In this document: piece by piece, positions 55,586 to 64,000 of the stretch
Position numbering within the stretch: position 1 is the stretch's first letter
How the letters are laid out: every line of letters starts with the position of its first letter
NCBI RefSeq assembly: GCF_900156175.1
Contig: NZ_FTMV01000002.1
Span: 372,001-436,000, forward strand
Reading direction: 5' to 3'
DNA length: 64,000 nt
From: Janthinobacterium sp. TND4EL3
GTDB taxonomy: Bacteria; Pseudomonadota; Gammaproteobacteria; Burkholderiales; Burkholderiaceae_D
The notes under the pieces: model-generated
What the model was told of the DNA's origin: nothing
Seen by the model: the letters and a program-made list of their open reading frames with translations, nothing else
The model's database searches: none
Made by a program: the position numbers and the translations under genes

Positions 55586-56737
55586 ATGTCGTTGTCTTGG
55601 GATGATGAAACCACGTCGGCAGCTGTGCCGCGTCCGGCGCAGCAAGCGCCACTGGGAAATACCGATTTGAACCTGCCGGCCGGCGCCGAGCCGTCCGAAG
55701 CGAACGCCGAGCAAGTGGCGCGCCGCGTGAATGCCGACGACAAGCGCATCATCAACGGCAAGACGGACGTCAACCAGCTGGTGCCGTTCAAGTACAAGTG
55801 GGCATGGGACAAATACCTGGCCGGCTGCGCCAACCACTGGATGCCGCAGGAAGTGAACATGCAGCGCGATATCGAGCTGTGGAAGAACCCGAACGGCCTG
55901 ACGGACGACGAGCGCCGCCTGGTCAAGCGCAACCTGGGCTTCTTCGTGACGGCCGACTCGCTGGCCGCCAACAACATCGTGCTGGGCACCTACCGCCACA
56001 TCACGGCGCCCGAGTGCCGCCAGTACCTGCTGCGCCAGGCGTTCGAGGAAGCGATCCACACGCACGCCTACCAGTACATCGTCGAATCGCTGGGCCTGGA
56101 CGAAGGCGAGATCTTCAACGCCTACAACGAAGTCAAGTCGATCCGCGACAAGGATGAATTCCTGATCCCGTTCATCAACACCCTGACCGACCCGGCCTTC
56201 GTCACCGGCACGGTGGAAAACGACCAGAAGCTGCTCAAATCCCTGATCGTGTTCGCCTGCCTGATGGAAGGGTTGTTCTTCTACGTCGGCTTCACGCAGA
56301 TCCTGGCGCTGGGCCGCCAGAACAAGATGATGGGCGCTGCCGAGCAGTACCAGTACATCCTGCGCGACGAATCGATGCACTGCAACTTCGGCATCGACTT
56401 GATCAACACGATCAAGATGGAAAACCCGCAGCTGTGGACGGCCGCCTTCCGCGAAGAGATCAAGGACCTGTTCATGAAGGCTGTGGAACTGGAATACGCG
56501 TACGCGGAAGACACCATGCCGCGCGGCGTGCTGGGTCTGAACGCGCCGATGTTCAAGGGCTATTTGCGCTTCATCGCCAACCGCCGCGCGCAGCAGATCG
56601 GCATCGAGCCGCTGTTCGCCCAGGAAGAAAACCCGTTCCCGTGGATGAGCGAGATGATCGACATGAAGAAGGAGCGCAATTTCTTCGAGACGCGCGTGAC
56701 CGAGTACCAGACCGGCGGTGCGTTGAACTGGGAATAA
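55586..56737 (+). CDS. nrdB: Ribonucleoside-diphosphate reductase class Ia beta subunit
   Basis: NrdB houses the di-iron centre and tyrosyl radical. The 383-residue protein has the iron-ligand helices: [18 protein letters not shown], where the tyrosine aligns with E. coli Tyr122 after the ligand Glu and His, and [16 protein letters not shown] with the later Glu/His ligands. The C-terminus ([15 protein letters not shown]) resembles the tail that docks on NrdA. The ATG at 55586 follows AGGAAG; an in-frame ATG at 55568 is less likely. A strong terminator follows. Confidence 0.96.
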   Translation: MSLSWDDETTSAAVPRPAQQAPLGNTDLNLPAGAEPSEANAEQVARRVNADDKRIINGKTDVNQLVPFKYKWAWDKYLAGCANHWMPQEVNMQRDIELWKNPNGLTDDERRLVKRNLGFFVTADSLAANNIVLGTYRHITAPECRQYLLRQAFEEAIHTHAYQYIVESLGLDEGEIFNAYNEVKSIRDKDEFLIPFINTLTDPAFVTGTVENDQKLLKSLIVFACLMEGLFFYVGFTQILALGRQNKMMGAAEQYQYILRDESMHCNFGIDLINTIKMENPQLWTAAFREEIKDLFMKAVELEYAYAEDTMPRGVLGLNAPMFKGYLRFIANRRAQQIGIEPLFAQEENPFPWMSEMIDMKKERNFFETRVTEYQTGGALNWE

Positions 56738-56756
56738 GCCTTCGCTTTCAAAAGCC

Positions 56757-56789
56757 AAAAGCGCCGTCACGTTGACGGCGCTTTTTTTT
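56757..56789 (+). terminator. Intrinsic terminator after nrdB
   Basis: GCGCCGTCA (56761-56769) pairs with TGACGGCGC (56773-56781), extended by flanking A and T runs, with eight T residues after it. Confidence 0.92.
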
Positions 56790-56793
56790 ATCT

Positions 56794-56858
56794 GGACGCG
56801 AAAAATACCGCCGCCGGAAGGCGCTGAAAAGTACCGGCGGAGCGTCCGAAAAAGTACC
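56794..56858. repeat. Short direct-repeat cluster downstream of nrdB
   Basis: Three copies of a GAAAA(A)RTACC motif occur at 56800-56809, 56826-56835 and 56848-56858, spaced 22-26 bases. They are interleaved with an inverted repeat GGACGC (56794) / GCGTCC (56842) and CCGCCG/CGGCGG. The layout recalls the repeated termini of IS21-family elements, but no transposase gene is present, so this could be a solo end or an unrelated element. Confidence 0.45.
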
Positions 56859-57037
56859 TGCGACTGCACTGGAATGGGCAGGCCGGCGCCAGCTTTTTCG
56901 GTGCTCGCGCGCAGTCGCGTCCAAGGTGGAAAATAGCGTTTCCGGGTACCCTGACGGCGGCATTTGGCATGCGATTGTGCGATAGCGCGCGTATCGTGCA
57001 AAAAAGCCCGTGAAAACGTGTCGTGCCGGTTGCGCAT

Positions 57038-57065
57038 TGACAAGGTTTTCGTGTACTTTATGAGA
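57038..57065 (+). promoter_or_regulatory. Sigma-70-type promoter of the candidate small RNA
   Basis: A perfect -35 TTGACA (57038-57043), a 16-base spacer and TATGAG (57060-57065, four of six matches to TATAAT) form a plausible promoter. The predicted start is near 57072. Confidence 0.5.
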
Positions 57066-57071
57066 TTGCAA

Positions 57072-57220
57072 ATGCGAGAGTTAGAATGCGGGGTTTTTTA
57101 ACCAGCGCGGTAACAAAAAAACCTCGCAAAACAGGGATACAGATTTACACGGATATGCACAAAACCACACCGTTTTCGTCTGCCGCCGTGCCCGAATTTT
57201 TTCAGGCATGGCGGTTTTTT
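57072..57220 (+). ncRNA. Candidate small RNA of about 145 bases
   Basis: The unit starts just after the promoter at 57038 and ends at an intrinsic terminator, CCGCCGTGCC (57183-57192) pairing with GGCATGGCGG (57205-57214) plus six T residues. An internal 13-base stem pairs TGCGGGGTTTTTT (57088-57100) with the A-rich arm at 57117-57129. No ORF with a ribosome binding site is present, and the preceding gene nrdB already has its own terminator. The RNA family is not recognised. Confidence 0.45.
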
Positions 57221-57516
57221 ATTTGACGCATGGGTGTTGTGGCGAGCGCGATGCGAGGAGCGAAAAAACGCACGGCATCGAAAGCGAATGACCGAATTCA
57301 GACTTTGCCACCAGCTGCGAGATAAAGCAGGGTGGCACCGACGATGGCTGAAGTGCTGCAAACGTGAGGAGTTGCAGCAGTTCAGCTGGTGCCGAATTCA
57401 TTAGCGCAAACGACCGTTTGTGCCGATGAATAATTCGCCTGGCCTATCCCTGTGGTGGGTCGGACGGGTTTAAATCTTGTAGCTTAAATTTCTCATCTCA
57501 GATGAAGGAGAGACAA
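57221..57516. other. Structured non-coding region upstream of the histone-like gene
   Basis: No gene was found. Several dyads are visible, including CCACCAGCTG near 57308 with CAGCTGGTG near 57383, and CTGCAA/TTGCAG between them, so part of this region could be an RNA leader of the histone-like gene. AAGGAGAG at 57505-57512 is the ribosome binding site of that gene. Confidence 0.4.
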
Positions 57517-58710
57517 ATGGCAACAGCCGCTAAGAAATCAGAAGTAAAGAAACCAGCCGCCAAGGCTGCTCCTGCCGCGAAGAAACCGGCAGCCGCAGCG
57601 AAGACGGTTGCCGCTAAACCAGCTGCCAAAGCCGCAGCGAAACCAGCAGCAAAACCAGCAGCAAAACCAGCAGCAAAACCAGCCGCTAAAGCCGTAGCCA
57701 AGCCTGCAGCAAAAGTGGCTGCCAAGCCGGTAGCGAAAGCCGCCGCAAAACCGGCAGCCAAGCCAGCAGCGAAAGTTGCAGCGAAGCCTGTCGCCAAGGC
57801 CGCAGCCAAGCCGGTAGCGAAAAAAGCCGTCGCCAAGCCGGCCGCGAAAGCCGCAGCGAAGCCAGCAGCAAAAGCTGCAGCCAAGCCAGCGGTGAAAAAA
57901 GCCGCAGCGAAACCGGTCGCCAAGGCAGCCGCGAAGCCAGCAGCAAAAGTTGCGGCCAAGCCAGCAGCGAAAAAAGCCGTCGCCAAGGCAGTCGCCAAGC
58001 CAGCAGCAAAAACTGCAGCCAAGCCAGTGGCCAAGGCAGCAGCGAAGCCAGCAGTGAAAAAAGCCGCGGCGAAACCGGTCGCCAAGGCAGCTGCTAAGCC
58101 AGCAGCAAAAGTTGCGGCCAAGCCAGCGGCGAAAAAAGTCGTCGCCAAGGCAGTCGCCAAGCCGGCGGCAAAAACCGTAGCCAAGCCAGCCGCAAAGGCC
58201 GCCGCCAAGCCGGCAGCAAAAGTTGCAGCGAAGCCAGCAGCCAAGGCAGCAGCGAAACCGGCAGCAAAAGTTGCCTCCAAGCCAGCAGCAAAGGTAGCTG
58301 CGAAGCCAGCAGCTAAAGTTGCGGCCAAGCCAGCAGCAAAAGCTGCGGCCAAGCCAGCAACCAAAGTTGCAGCCAAGCCAGCAGCCAAAGCAGCAGCGAA
58401 ACCTGCCGCCAAGGTTGCCGCGAAACCGGTAGCCAAGCCAGCAGCAAAAGTTGCAGCGAAGCCAGCCGCCAAGCCAGCTGCAGCACCAGCAGTGGCCGCA
58501 CCGGCTCCTGTCGCCGCAGCGCCGGCAGCAGCTCCAGCGGCACCAGCCGTCGTGGCCGCCAAGCCAGCAGCCAAGAAGGCCGCGCCTAAAAAGGCCGCAC
58601 CGAAGAAGGCAGCTGTTGCCAAGCCATCGGCACCTATCGCACCTGTAGCAAAAACCGTGTTGGCACCGGCTGCAGCCTGGCCATTCCCAACCAGCACCCG
58701 CCCATCGTAA
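57517..58710 (+). CDS. Histone H1-like Lys/Ala/Pro-rich repeat protein
   Basis: The 397-residue protein is built of variations on KPAAKAAAKPAAKVAAKPVAK from residue 10 to about 320. An Ala/Pro/Val linker, a second basic patch (KKAAPKKAAPKKAAVAKPS) and a distinct ending AAAWPFPTSTRPS follow. It is strongly basic and predicted disordered, like bacterial H1 homologues (AlgP/AlgR3, BpH1) that coat or bridge DNA. The DNA repeats make length variation between strains likely. AAGGAGAG precedes the ATG. It has its own terminator, and the SWIB protein at 35902 shares its tail type. Confidence 0.88.
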   Translation: MATAAKKSEVKKPAAKAAPAAKKPAAAAKTVAAKPAAKAAAKPAAKPAAKPAAKPAAKAVAKPAAKVAAKPVAKAAAKPAAKPAAKVAAKPVAKAAAKPVAKKAVAKPAAKAAAKPAAKAAAKPAVKKAAAKPVAKAAAKPAAKVAAKPAAKKAVAKAVAKPAAKTAAKPVAKAAAKPAVKKAAAKPVAKAAAKPAAKVAAKPAAKKVVAKAVAKPAAKTVAKPAAKAAAKPAAKVAAKPAAKAAAKPAAKVASKPAAKVAAKPAAKVAAKPAAKAAAKPATKVAAKPAAKAAAKPAAKVAAKPVAKPAAKVAAKPAAKPAAAPAVAAPAPVAAAPAAAPAAPAVVAAKPAAKKAAPKKAAPKKAAVAKPSAPIAPVAKTVLAPAAAWPFPTSTRPS

Positions 58711-58745
58711 TCCCAACGAGACGGATGCCTGGATGAGGCAACACG

Positions 58746-58780
58746 CCGCTGTGTGACTCAATCACACAGCGGTTTTTTTT
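58746..58780 (+). terminator. Intrinsic terminator after the histone-like gene
   Basis: CCGCTGTGTGA (58746-58756) pairs perfectly with TCACACAGCGG (58762-58772), with a CTCAA loop and eight T residues. Confidence 0.95.
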
Positions 58781-58793
58781 TGGAGAATTTGTC

Positions 58794-59327
58794 GTGCTGA
58801 TCGTTATTCTTACATTGATCGTTGATACCATTGCCACGTTGTTGGGCGGCGTCCTGCTGCTGCGCTTCTGGATGCAGGCAGTGCGCGTGCGGCCACCTTC
58901 GTCCGTGGCGCAATTCACCTTTCAATTGTCCGACTGGCTGGTACGTCCCCTGCGGCGCGTGGTGCCTGGAGTGGGCGGGTATGACTGGGCCAGCCTGATC
59001 GGCGCCTTTTTGATCGTCTTGCTGGCCAGTTCGGTCCTGTTTATTTCCGGCTATCCTGTCGGAGTGGTGCTGCTCAAGTCGCTGCAACGCTTCCTGCAAT
59101 GGATACTCTACGGTTTCATGGCCTTGCTGATCATCGAAGCCATCTTCAGCTGGGTCAACCCGCATGCGCCGCTGGCGCCGTTCGTACGGGCCCTGAACGA
59201 GCCGCTGCTGCGTCCGATCCGCAAGGTGGTGCCGCTGGTGGGCAGCCTGGACCTGTCGCTGCTGGTAGCGCTGATCCTGCTGCAGATCGCGCAAGTGCTG
59301 GTGGGAATGATTATTGTGCTGCGATGA
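58794..59327 (+). CDS. yggT: YggT family membrane protein
   Basis: The 177-residue inner-membrane protein has two YGGT repeats, each ending in a motif of the type LVRPLRRVVPGVGGYDWASL and LLRPIRKVVPLVGSLDLSLL. Four to five hydrophobic helices are visible. In E. coli YggT is linked to osmotic or cation stress; the precise role is unknown. The start is GTG with GGAG 8 bases upstream, inside the T-rich tail of the preceding terminator. Confidence 0.9.
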   Translation: MLIVILTLIVDTIATLLGGVLLLRFWMQAVRVRPPSSVAQFTFQLSDWLVRPLRRVVPGVGGYDWASLIGAFLIVLLASSVLFISGYPVGVVLLKSLQRFLQWILYGFMALLIIEAIFSWVNPHAPLAPFVRALNEPLLRPIRKVVPLVGSLDLSLLVALILLQIAQVLVGMIIVLR

Positions 59328-59341
59328 TGCCAAGTGGTAAT

Positions 59342-59381
59342 GTCGGATTGCGCACGGCTTTGCCGCGCCAATCCGACCTAC
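59342..59381. repeat. Single REP-like palindrome after yggT
   Basis: GTCGGATTG at the left and CAATCCGAC at the right (59342-59377) pair around a GC-rich loop, followed by CTAC. It is a single unit of the family seen as pairs at 4811 and 17484, lying between the convergent yggT and pfkB genes. Confidence 0.75.
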
Positions 59382-59391
59382 GACCTACATA

Positions 59392-60330
59392 TTAATAGCG
59401 GTAACCGAACGCCGCTTCGAACTGGTCGGCGATGCTCTCGGGCGTGAACACGTGGTTTTGCGCGCCCTGAGTGGCGATCTTGATGGCGCCCAGCAGGCTG
59501 GCCAGGCGCCCGCTGGTTTCCCAGCCCAGGTCGTTGGTGATGCCGAACAGCAAGCCAGCGCGGTAGGCGTCGCCGCAGCCGGTCGGGTCCAGCACTTCCT
59601 TGGCGGTCACGACAGGGATGTCGATGCGCTTGCCGTCCGTATAGATTTCCGAACCCTTTTCCCCGCGCGTGACGATCAGTGCTTCCAGGCGGCTGGCGAT
59701 GTCCGGCAGGGTCAAGCCCGTGCGTTCCATCAACATTTCCATTTCATAGTCATTGGCCGACACGTAAGTAGCTTTGTTGATGAAATCGATCAACTGTTCG
59801 CCGTTGAAACGCGGCAACTGTTGACCCGGATCAAACATAAAGGGAATGCCCAGTTCGGCCAGGTCGGCGGCGTGCTTGAGCATGCCCTGGTCGCCGTCCG
59901 GCGAAATGATGGCGACCTTGGCCGGCCCCGCGTTGGCGATCGGGTTTTCATGTGCGTACGACATGGCTCCCGGGTGGAAGGCGTTGATCTGGTTATTGTC
60001 CGCATCGGCCGTGACGAAGCACTGCGCGTTGTAGCTGTCGGCCTTGATCAGGATGTTGGCGGTGGAAATGCCCAGCTTTTGCAGGCGTTCCAGGTAGGCG
60101 GCGCTATCTTGCCCCATGACACCGACGATACGCGGGTCGCCGCCCAGCATTTTCAGGCTGTAGGCGATGTTGCCCGAGCAGCCGCCAAATTCCGTGCGCA
60201 TGGTGGGCACGAGGAAGGAGACGTTGACCTTGTGCAACTGGTCGGCCAGCAGGGATTCGCCGAAGCGGCCAGGGAATTGCATGATGGTGTCGGTGGCAAG
60301 CGAGCCGCAGATCAGCGATGTTTTCGTCAT
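59392..60330 (-). CDS. PfkB family nucleoside/carbohydrate kinase
   Basis: The 312-residue protein has the PfkB fold: an N-terminal glycine pair in RTEFGGCSGNIAYSLKMLGG and the C-terminal signature DPTGCGDAYRAGLLFG with catalytic Asp. Related betaproteobacterial enzymes (for example a Burkholderia nucleoside kinase) phosphorylate adenosine and other nucleosides; sugar specificity cannot be read here. The frame extends to 60708, but MTKTSLICGSLATD at 60330 is the family start. It is the last gene of the accC-prmA-DUF3426 unit. Confidence 0.87.
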   Translation of the reverse strand: MTKTSLICGSLATDTIMQFPGRFGESLLADQLHKVNVSFLVPTMRTEFGGCSGNIAYSLKMLGGDPRIVGVMGQDSAAYLERLQKLGISTANILIKADSYNAQCFVTADADNNQINAFHPGAMSYAHENPIANAGPAKVAIISPDGDQGMLKHAADLAELGIPFMFDPGQQLPRFNGEQLIDFINKATYVSANDYEMEMLMERTGLTLPDIASRLEALIVTRGEKGSEIYTDGKRIDIPVVTAKEVLDPTGCGDAYRAGLLFGITNDLGWETSGRLASLLGAIKIATQGAQNHVFTPESIADQFEAAFGYRY

Positions 60331-60341
60331 GATAGTGTCTG

Positions 60342-61604
60342 TTAAGGGTAAAAGATGGCGATATGGTAGCCAGACGCCGTGAGCTGGTCTAATGCAAAGT
60401 ACAGTTTGATGGTTTGTTCCGAGCGCGGCGCAAAACCCTGGCTTACGTCGATATTGGCCGGCAGGTAGTCGCGCGGCGCGATCACGCGGCGCAAGACCGG
60501 CTTGTCGTTCGCGTCGTTGAGAGTCAGTTCGATGCTGGGCCAGGCTTGCACGCTGCGGCTCTGGTTGCGCAGCAGCGAGACGTAGGAGAAAGTTTGTTCC
60601 TTCAAGGTCTGCAACTCGCCTTGCTCGATGGCCAGCGCCTCGATCTGCGCTGGCAAGTCCACCTGGCAGCCACTGAGTTTGCACAGCGCGACCAGAGTCG
60701 GCTTCCACTGGGGGAATTGCGCCGCCAGCGGATTGCGGAAGGTGGTCATTACTTGCAGGAATAGCAAAAGCAGCAGCACCAGCGAGCCGATGGCCATGGC
60801 CATGCGCAGGGCCTTGCCGCTCTGTTCGCGGCGCCGGCCCTGGGTGACAAAGGCCGGCTCGTCGTCGGCCGGCGGCAGGACGGTTTCTTCCTGCTCTTCG
60901 GCTGGCGCCGGCGCAACGGGGGCGGCGGGCAGCGGCGTGAAGGAATGGTCGGCCAGTGTCGGTTCCCGGCGCGCGGCGCCGGCAGCGGCAGGCGCAGGCG
61001 GCACGGGCTTGTCCAGGTTGACCTTTTCCTGCGCCGCCAGTACGGGCGACGCGCCCGCTTCCAGGCTCGGTTCGCGGCGGCTGTCGCGCAGATACGTGGC
61101 AAAGGCGGGCACTTCATCGACCTGACGGCGCCTGAAGGGCGCCATCGGCTGGGGCAGCGGCGCTTCTGGCGGCTCTGCCGGTGTTTCTTCAGGCAGGTCG
61201 AGCGGCGCGTCGGCAGGCGCGTCGGCCGGTACCTCGGCAGGCAGGCTGACGTCGAGGTCCAGTTCGATGTGTTCGCTATCGTCTGCGTCGTCCTTGAGCT
61301 GCGCCGTTTCCGGCAGGATGCCGAACGGGTCGAACGAGGTGTCGAAGTCGAGAGAATAGATGGGTTCGTCGTCCGTGACGGACGGCAGGCTGTTGTCGGT
61401 GGGGAAACTCGTCGGCAACGGGGTGGTGGCGCCGGCGCTGGAGGTTAAAAACGGCGATGCCGCAGCCGGATCGACCAGCGCGGCATTGCCGTCAAACACT
61501 TCCCTGCACGTGCCACAGCGCACGATGCCCCCACGTAACTTCAACTGGTCAGCAGCGACCCGAAATATCGTGTTGCAATGGGGGCATTTGGTGGCGAGGG
61601 CCAT
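60342..61604 (-). CDS. Zinc-ribbon DUF3426 membrane protein
   Basis: The 420-residue protein starts with an MJ0042-type zinc ribbon (KCPHCNTIFRV ... VRCGTCREVFDG). It continues with a long acidic, Pro/Ala-rich disordered stretch (about 45-265), one membrane helix (MAMAIGSLVLLLLLFLQV) and a C-terminal DUF3426 domain (KLSGCQVDLPAQIEAL, LRRVIAPRDYLP). It is a common neighbour of prmA in Burkholderiales; its role is unknown. The frame extends upstream to 61697 through the prmA end; the ATG at 61604 begins the zinc ribbon. Confidence 0.88.
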   Translation of the reverse strand: MALATKCPHCNTIFRVAADQLKLRGGIVRCGTCREVFDGNAALVDPAAASPFLTSSAGATTPLPTSFPTDNSLPSVTDDEPIYSLDFDTSFDPFGILPETAQLKDDADDSEHIELDLDVSLPAEVPADAPADAPLDLPEETPAEPPEAPLPQPMAPFRRRQVDEVPAFATYLRDSRREPSLEAGASPVLAAQEKVNLDKPVPPAPAAAGAARREPTLADHSFTPLPAAPVAPAPAEEQEETVLPPADDEPAFVTQGRRREQSGKALRMAMAIGSLVLLLLLFLQVMTTFRNPLAAQFPQWKPTLVALCKLSGCQVDLPAQIEALAIEQGELQTLKEQTFSYVSLLRNQSRSVQAWPSIELTLNDANDKPVLRRVIAPRDYLPANIDVSQGFAPRSEQTIKLYFALDQLTASGYHIAIFYP

Positions 61605-61612
61605 TGCTGTGC

Positions 61613-62557
61613 TTATGCACCTTCCGCGCGGGGCGCAGGGGCTTGCGTTGCACCCAGGCGGCCATGCAGGGCCACCCAGCCGTCTTGCTCGGCCCATACA
61701 CCCAGCTCGATGAATGGCGCATAAGCAGCGGCCACTTCCTCTGCCTGGCGTGCCAGCACGCCGGACAGGATCAGGGCACCGCCGTCGGCGACACGGCCCG
61801 AGAGCATCGGCGCCATCAGCTTCAATGGGCTCGACAGGATATTGGCGACGACGATGTCAAACTTGGCCGTGGCGTGTGCCGAGGTGGCGAACGTGTCTGG
61901 CAAGAAATATTCGATCTCGCACTGGTTGCGCTCGGCATTGTCGCGCGCCGATTCGATCGCTTGCGGGTCGATGTCGACGCCGGCCACCGTTTGCGCACCG
62001 AGTTTCTTGGCCACCATGGCCAGGATGCCGGAACCGCAACCGTAGTCGAGCACGGTCTTGCCTGGGGCAGGATGGGCTTCCAGCCATTCCATGCACAAAC
62101 GCGTGGTCGGATGGCTGCCCGTGCCGAAGGCCAGGCCCGGGTCCAGTTCCAGGATCAGGCCGCTTGGGTCCGGTGCCTCGTGCCAGCTGGGGACGACCCA
62201 GATGTTCTTGCCGATGTGAATCGGTGCGAATTGCGACTGGGTCAGACGCACCCAGTCCTGCTCTTCCACGGGGCGCACGGTGAACGCGGGCGCTTCCGCC
62301 ATGCCAACTGCCTGGGCGGCAGCGGCCACGATGGCAGCCTGGTCGGCGTCGACGTCCGTCAGCGCCACCACGCGGCTGCGTTCCCATGCCGCTTCCTTCG
62401 GTTCCATGCCCGGCTCGCCAAACAAGGGCTGCTCGGCTTCCGTGCCTTCATCGGCGTCTTCCACCGACACCGACAGGGCGCCCGCTTCCATCAGCGCGTC
62501 GGACATGGCCTCGGCGTTGTCACGGGCGATTTCGATGACGATTTCCGTCCAGCTCAT
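61613..62557 (-). CDS. prmA: Ribosomal protein L11 methyltransferase PrmA
   Basis: PrmA trimethylates ribosomal protein L11. The 314-residue protein has the L11-binding N-terminus ([20 protein letters not shown]) and a SAM-binding Rossmann fold with [52 protein letters not shown] and the [12 protein letters not shown] motif. Length is close to E. coli PrmA (293). It overlaps accC by 4 bases (ATGA), the standard order in this group. Confidence 0.96.
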   Translation of the reverse strand: MSWTEIVIEIARDNAEAMSDALMEAGALSVSVEDADEGTEAEQPLFGEPGMEPKEAAWERSRVVALTDVDADQAAIVAAAAQAVGMAEAPAFTVRPVEEQDWVRLTQSQFAPIHIGKNIWVVPSWHEAPDPSGLILELDPGLAFGTGSHPTTRLCMEWLEAHPAPGKTVLDYGCGSGILAMVAKKLGAQTVAGVDIDPQAIESARDNAERNQCEIEYFLPDTFATSAHATAKFDIVVANILSSPLKLMAPMLSGRVADGGALILSGVLARQAEEVAAAYAPFIELGVWAEQDGWVALHGRLGATQAPAPRAEGA

Positions 62558-63969
62558 GCGCCCGCCTTGATTTCGGATTTCTTGGCGATGCTGGGGCTGC
62601 CGCCATTCAGGTTCTTGCCCAGGTCCGGCATGTCGGCCAGTTTCTGTTCCAGATAGTGAATGTTGGTGCCGCCTTCGATGAAGCGCGCGTCGATCATCAG
62701 CTCGCGGTGCAGGGCGATATTCGTGTTGATGCCTTCGACTACCATTTCGGACAGGGCGATCTGCATGCGGCGGATCGCTTGCTCGCGCGTGGCGCCGTAA
62801 GCGATCACTTTGCCGATCATCGAGTCGTAGTGCGGCGGCACGTAGTAGCCGGCGTAGGCGTGCGAATCGACGCGGATGCCAGGACCGCCCGGTGCATGCC
62901 ACGACACGATCTTGCCCGGCGATGGCGTAAACTTGAACGGATCTTCCGCATTGATGCGGCACTCGACGGCGTGGCCCGACAGCATGACGTCGCGCTGGCG
63001 ATAGCGCAGTTTTTCGCCGGCGGCGATACGGATCTGTTCTTGTACGATATCAATACCGGTGATCATTTCGGTGACCGGATGTTCTACTTGCACGCGGGTG
63101 TTCATTTCAATGAAATAGAACTCGCCATTTTCGTACAGGAATTCAAACGTGCCGGCGCCGCGGTAGCCGATCTTGCGGCAGGCTTCGGCGCAACGGTCGC
63201 CGATTTTCTCGATGAGCTTGCGCGGGATGCCCGGCGCTGGTGCTTCTTCGATCACTTTCTGGTGGCGGCGCTGCATGGAGCAGTCGCGCTCGCCCAGCCA
63301 GACGGCGTTCTTGTGTTCGTCGGCGAGGATCTGGATTTCCACGTGGCGCGGATTTTCCAGGTACTTCTCCATATACACTTCAGGGTTGCCGAAAGCGGTG
63401 CCCGCTTCCGTCTTGGTCATCGCCACGGCGTTGATCAGGGCAGCTTCCGTGTGCACGACGCGCATGCCGCGTCCGCCACCGCCACCGGCGGCCTTGATGA
63501 TGACCGGGTAGCCGATCTTGCGGGCAATTTGCACGATTGCTTTCGGATCGTCCGGCAAGGCGCCTTCCGAGCCGGGCACGCACGGTACGCCAGCCTTGAT
63601 CATGGTTTGCTTGGCCGACACTTTGTCGCCCATCAAACGGATCGACTCGGAGCGGGGGCCGATGAAGACGAAGCCCGATTTCTCGACGCGTTCGGCGAAG
63701 TCGGCATTTTCCGACAGGAAACCGTAGCCTGGGTGAATCGCTTGTGCATCCGTCACTTCAGCGGCGCTGATAATGGCGGGCATGTTCAGGTAGCTCAGGG
63801 TCGACTGTGCCGGCCCGATACAAACGGATTCGTCGGCCAGCTTGACGTATTTCGCGTCCTTGTCGGCTTCGGAGTGGACTACAACCGTTTTAATGCCCAT
63901 TTCGCGGCAGGCGCGCTGAATACGGAGGGCAATTTCACCACGGTTGGCAATCAGGATTTTTTCAAACAT
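62554..63969 (-). CDS. accC: Acetyl-CoA carboxylase biotin carboxylase subunit AccC
   Basis: AccC carboxylates biotin on AccB in the first step of fatty acid synthesis. The 471-residue protein has the full ATP-grasp signature set: [16 protein letters not shown] at the N-terminus, [13 protein letters not shown], the [13 protein letters not shown] stretch, [19 protein letters not shown] and [15 protein letters not shown]. coli AccC has 449 residues; the extra length is a C-terminal tail ([21 protein letters not shown]). The partner accB should lie just outside the window, upstream at its right edge. Confidence 0.97.
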   Translation of the reverse strand: MFEKILIANRGEIALRIQRACREMGIKTVVVHSEADKDAKYVKLADESVCIGPAQSTLSYLNMPAIISAAEVTDAQAIHPGYGFLSENADFAERVEKSGFVFIGPRSESIRLMGDKVSAKQTMIKAGVPCVPGSEGALPDDPKAIVQIARKIGYPVIIKAAGGGGGRGMRVVHTEAALINAVAMTKTEAGTAFGNPEVYMEKYLENPRHVEIQILADEHKNAVWLGERDCSMQRRHQKVIEEAPAPGIPRKLIEKIGDRCAEACRKIGYRGAGTFEFLYENGEFYFIEMNTRVQVEHPVTEMITGIDIVQEQIRIAAGEKLRYRQRDVMLSGHAVECRINAEDPFKFTPSPGKIVSWHAPGGPGIRVDSHAYAGYYVPPHYDSMIGKVIAYGATREQAIRRMQIALSEMVVEGINTNIALHRELMIDARFIEGGTNIHYLEQKLADMPDLGKNLNGGSPSIAKKSEIKAGA

Positions 63970-64000
63970 GGTAGGTTCGCGTATGTCTGTGAGAGCCGGC

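Noticed and set aside
56748-57071. Minus-strand ORF of 107 codons downstream of nrdB
   Set aside because: It runs through the nrdB terminator and the short repeat cluster, and its repeated peptides simply reflect those DNA repeats.
57590-58480. Repeat array that might be taken for a CRISPR
   Set aside because: The repeats are in frame, of variable length and without unique spacers; they encode the Lys/Ala tail.
57498-58761. Two long minus-strand frames opposite the histone-like gene
   Set aside because: They arise because the Lys/Ala/Pro repeats read as Leu/Ala/Phe or Cys/Trp/Gly repeats in the other frames. The plus-strand frame has the ribosome binding site and the terminator.

Overview
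The window looks like a chromosomal segment of a free-living, high-GC betaproteobacterium of the Burkholderiales. Family Oxalobacteraceae, close to Janthinobacterium, Massilia or Duganella, fits best. Reasons are the Lys/Ala-rich histone-like proteins, the accC-prmA-DUF3426-nucleoside kinase order, the ffh/ccsA neighbourhood, and class Ia nrdAB preceded by NrdR boxes. The genus is inferred from gene content remembered from those groups, not from a search. Nearly all DNA is coding; no rRNA, tRNA, CRISPR array, phage or intact insertion sequence was found.

Layout. 1-8.4 kb: the potassium operon (a small membrane ORF, kdpF, kdpA, kdpB, kdpC, then kdpD and kdpE after a palindromic repeat). 8.5-13.5 kb: a TorF-like porin, a minus-strand trio (small protein, DapA-like, ParA-like), then a glutamine-amidotransferase-type hydrolase overlapping a PL5 alginate lyase. 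13.5-17.4 kb: a TonB receptor with a signalling domain and, upstream, a single-gene FecI-FecR (sigma/anti-sigma) fusion behind a strong Fur box. 17.6-23 kb: YbdK, a cation/proton antiporter, and a MoxR-GNAT-VWA set. 23-30 kb: two small cytochromes c and a nitrite/nitric oxide module in which NorR, three GT-N7-AC sites and a sigma-54 promoter precede nirK-ytfE-norZ. 30-38 kb: housekeeping genes (DUF1841, mqo, rppH, proS, a lytic transglycosylase, a SWIB protein with a histone-like tail, ffh).

38.2-49 kb: a block lying between ffh and ccsA, which are direct neighbours in many proteobacteria. It holds fecI, fecR, a TonB receptor, DUF3649, PepSY and DUF3325 membrane proteins, macA, macB and an orphan solute-binding protein. 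Together these resemble the uptake, periplasmic reduction and recycling steps of a siderophore such as pyoverdine, without biosynthesis genes. 49.2-52.1 kb: ccsA, a PP0621-type protein, a PilR-like activator without receiver or partner kinase, and ampD. 52.2-56.8 kb: NrdR boxes, nrdA and nrdB. 56.8-57.5 kb: a long non-coding stretch with a short repeat cluster and a promoter-to-terminator unit that may encode a small RNA. 57.5-64 kb: a histone H1-like gene, a YggT protein, then on the minus strand accC, prmA, a zinc-ribbon DUF3426 protein and a PfkB nucleoside kinase.

Most unusual points: the FecI-FecR fusion, which lacks most of the normal anti-sigma N-terminus; the three-domain nitrite reductase under NorR/sigma-54 control; the candidate small RNA; and the degenerate ParA-like protein coupled to a DapA homologue. 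Everything was read by eye. Start codons were chosen from ribosome binding sites and overlaps, and no database search or structure prediction was run.
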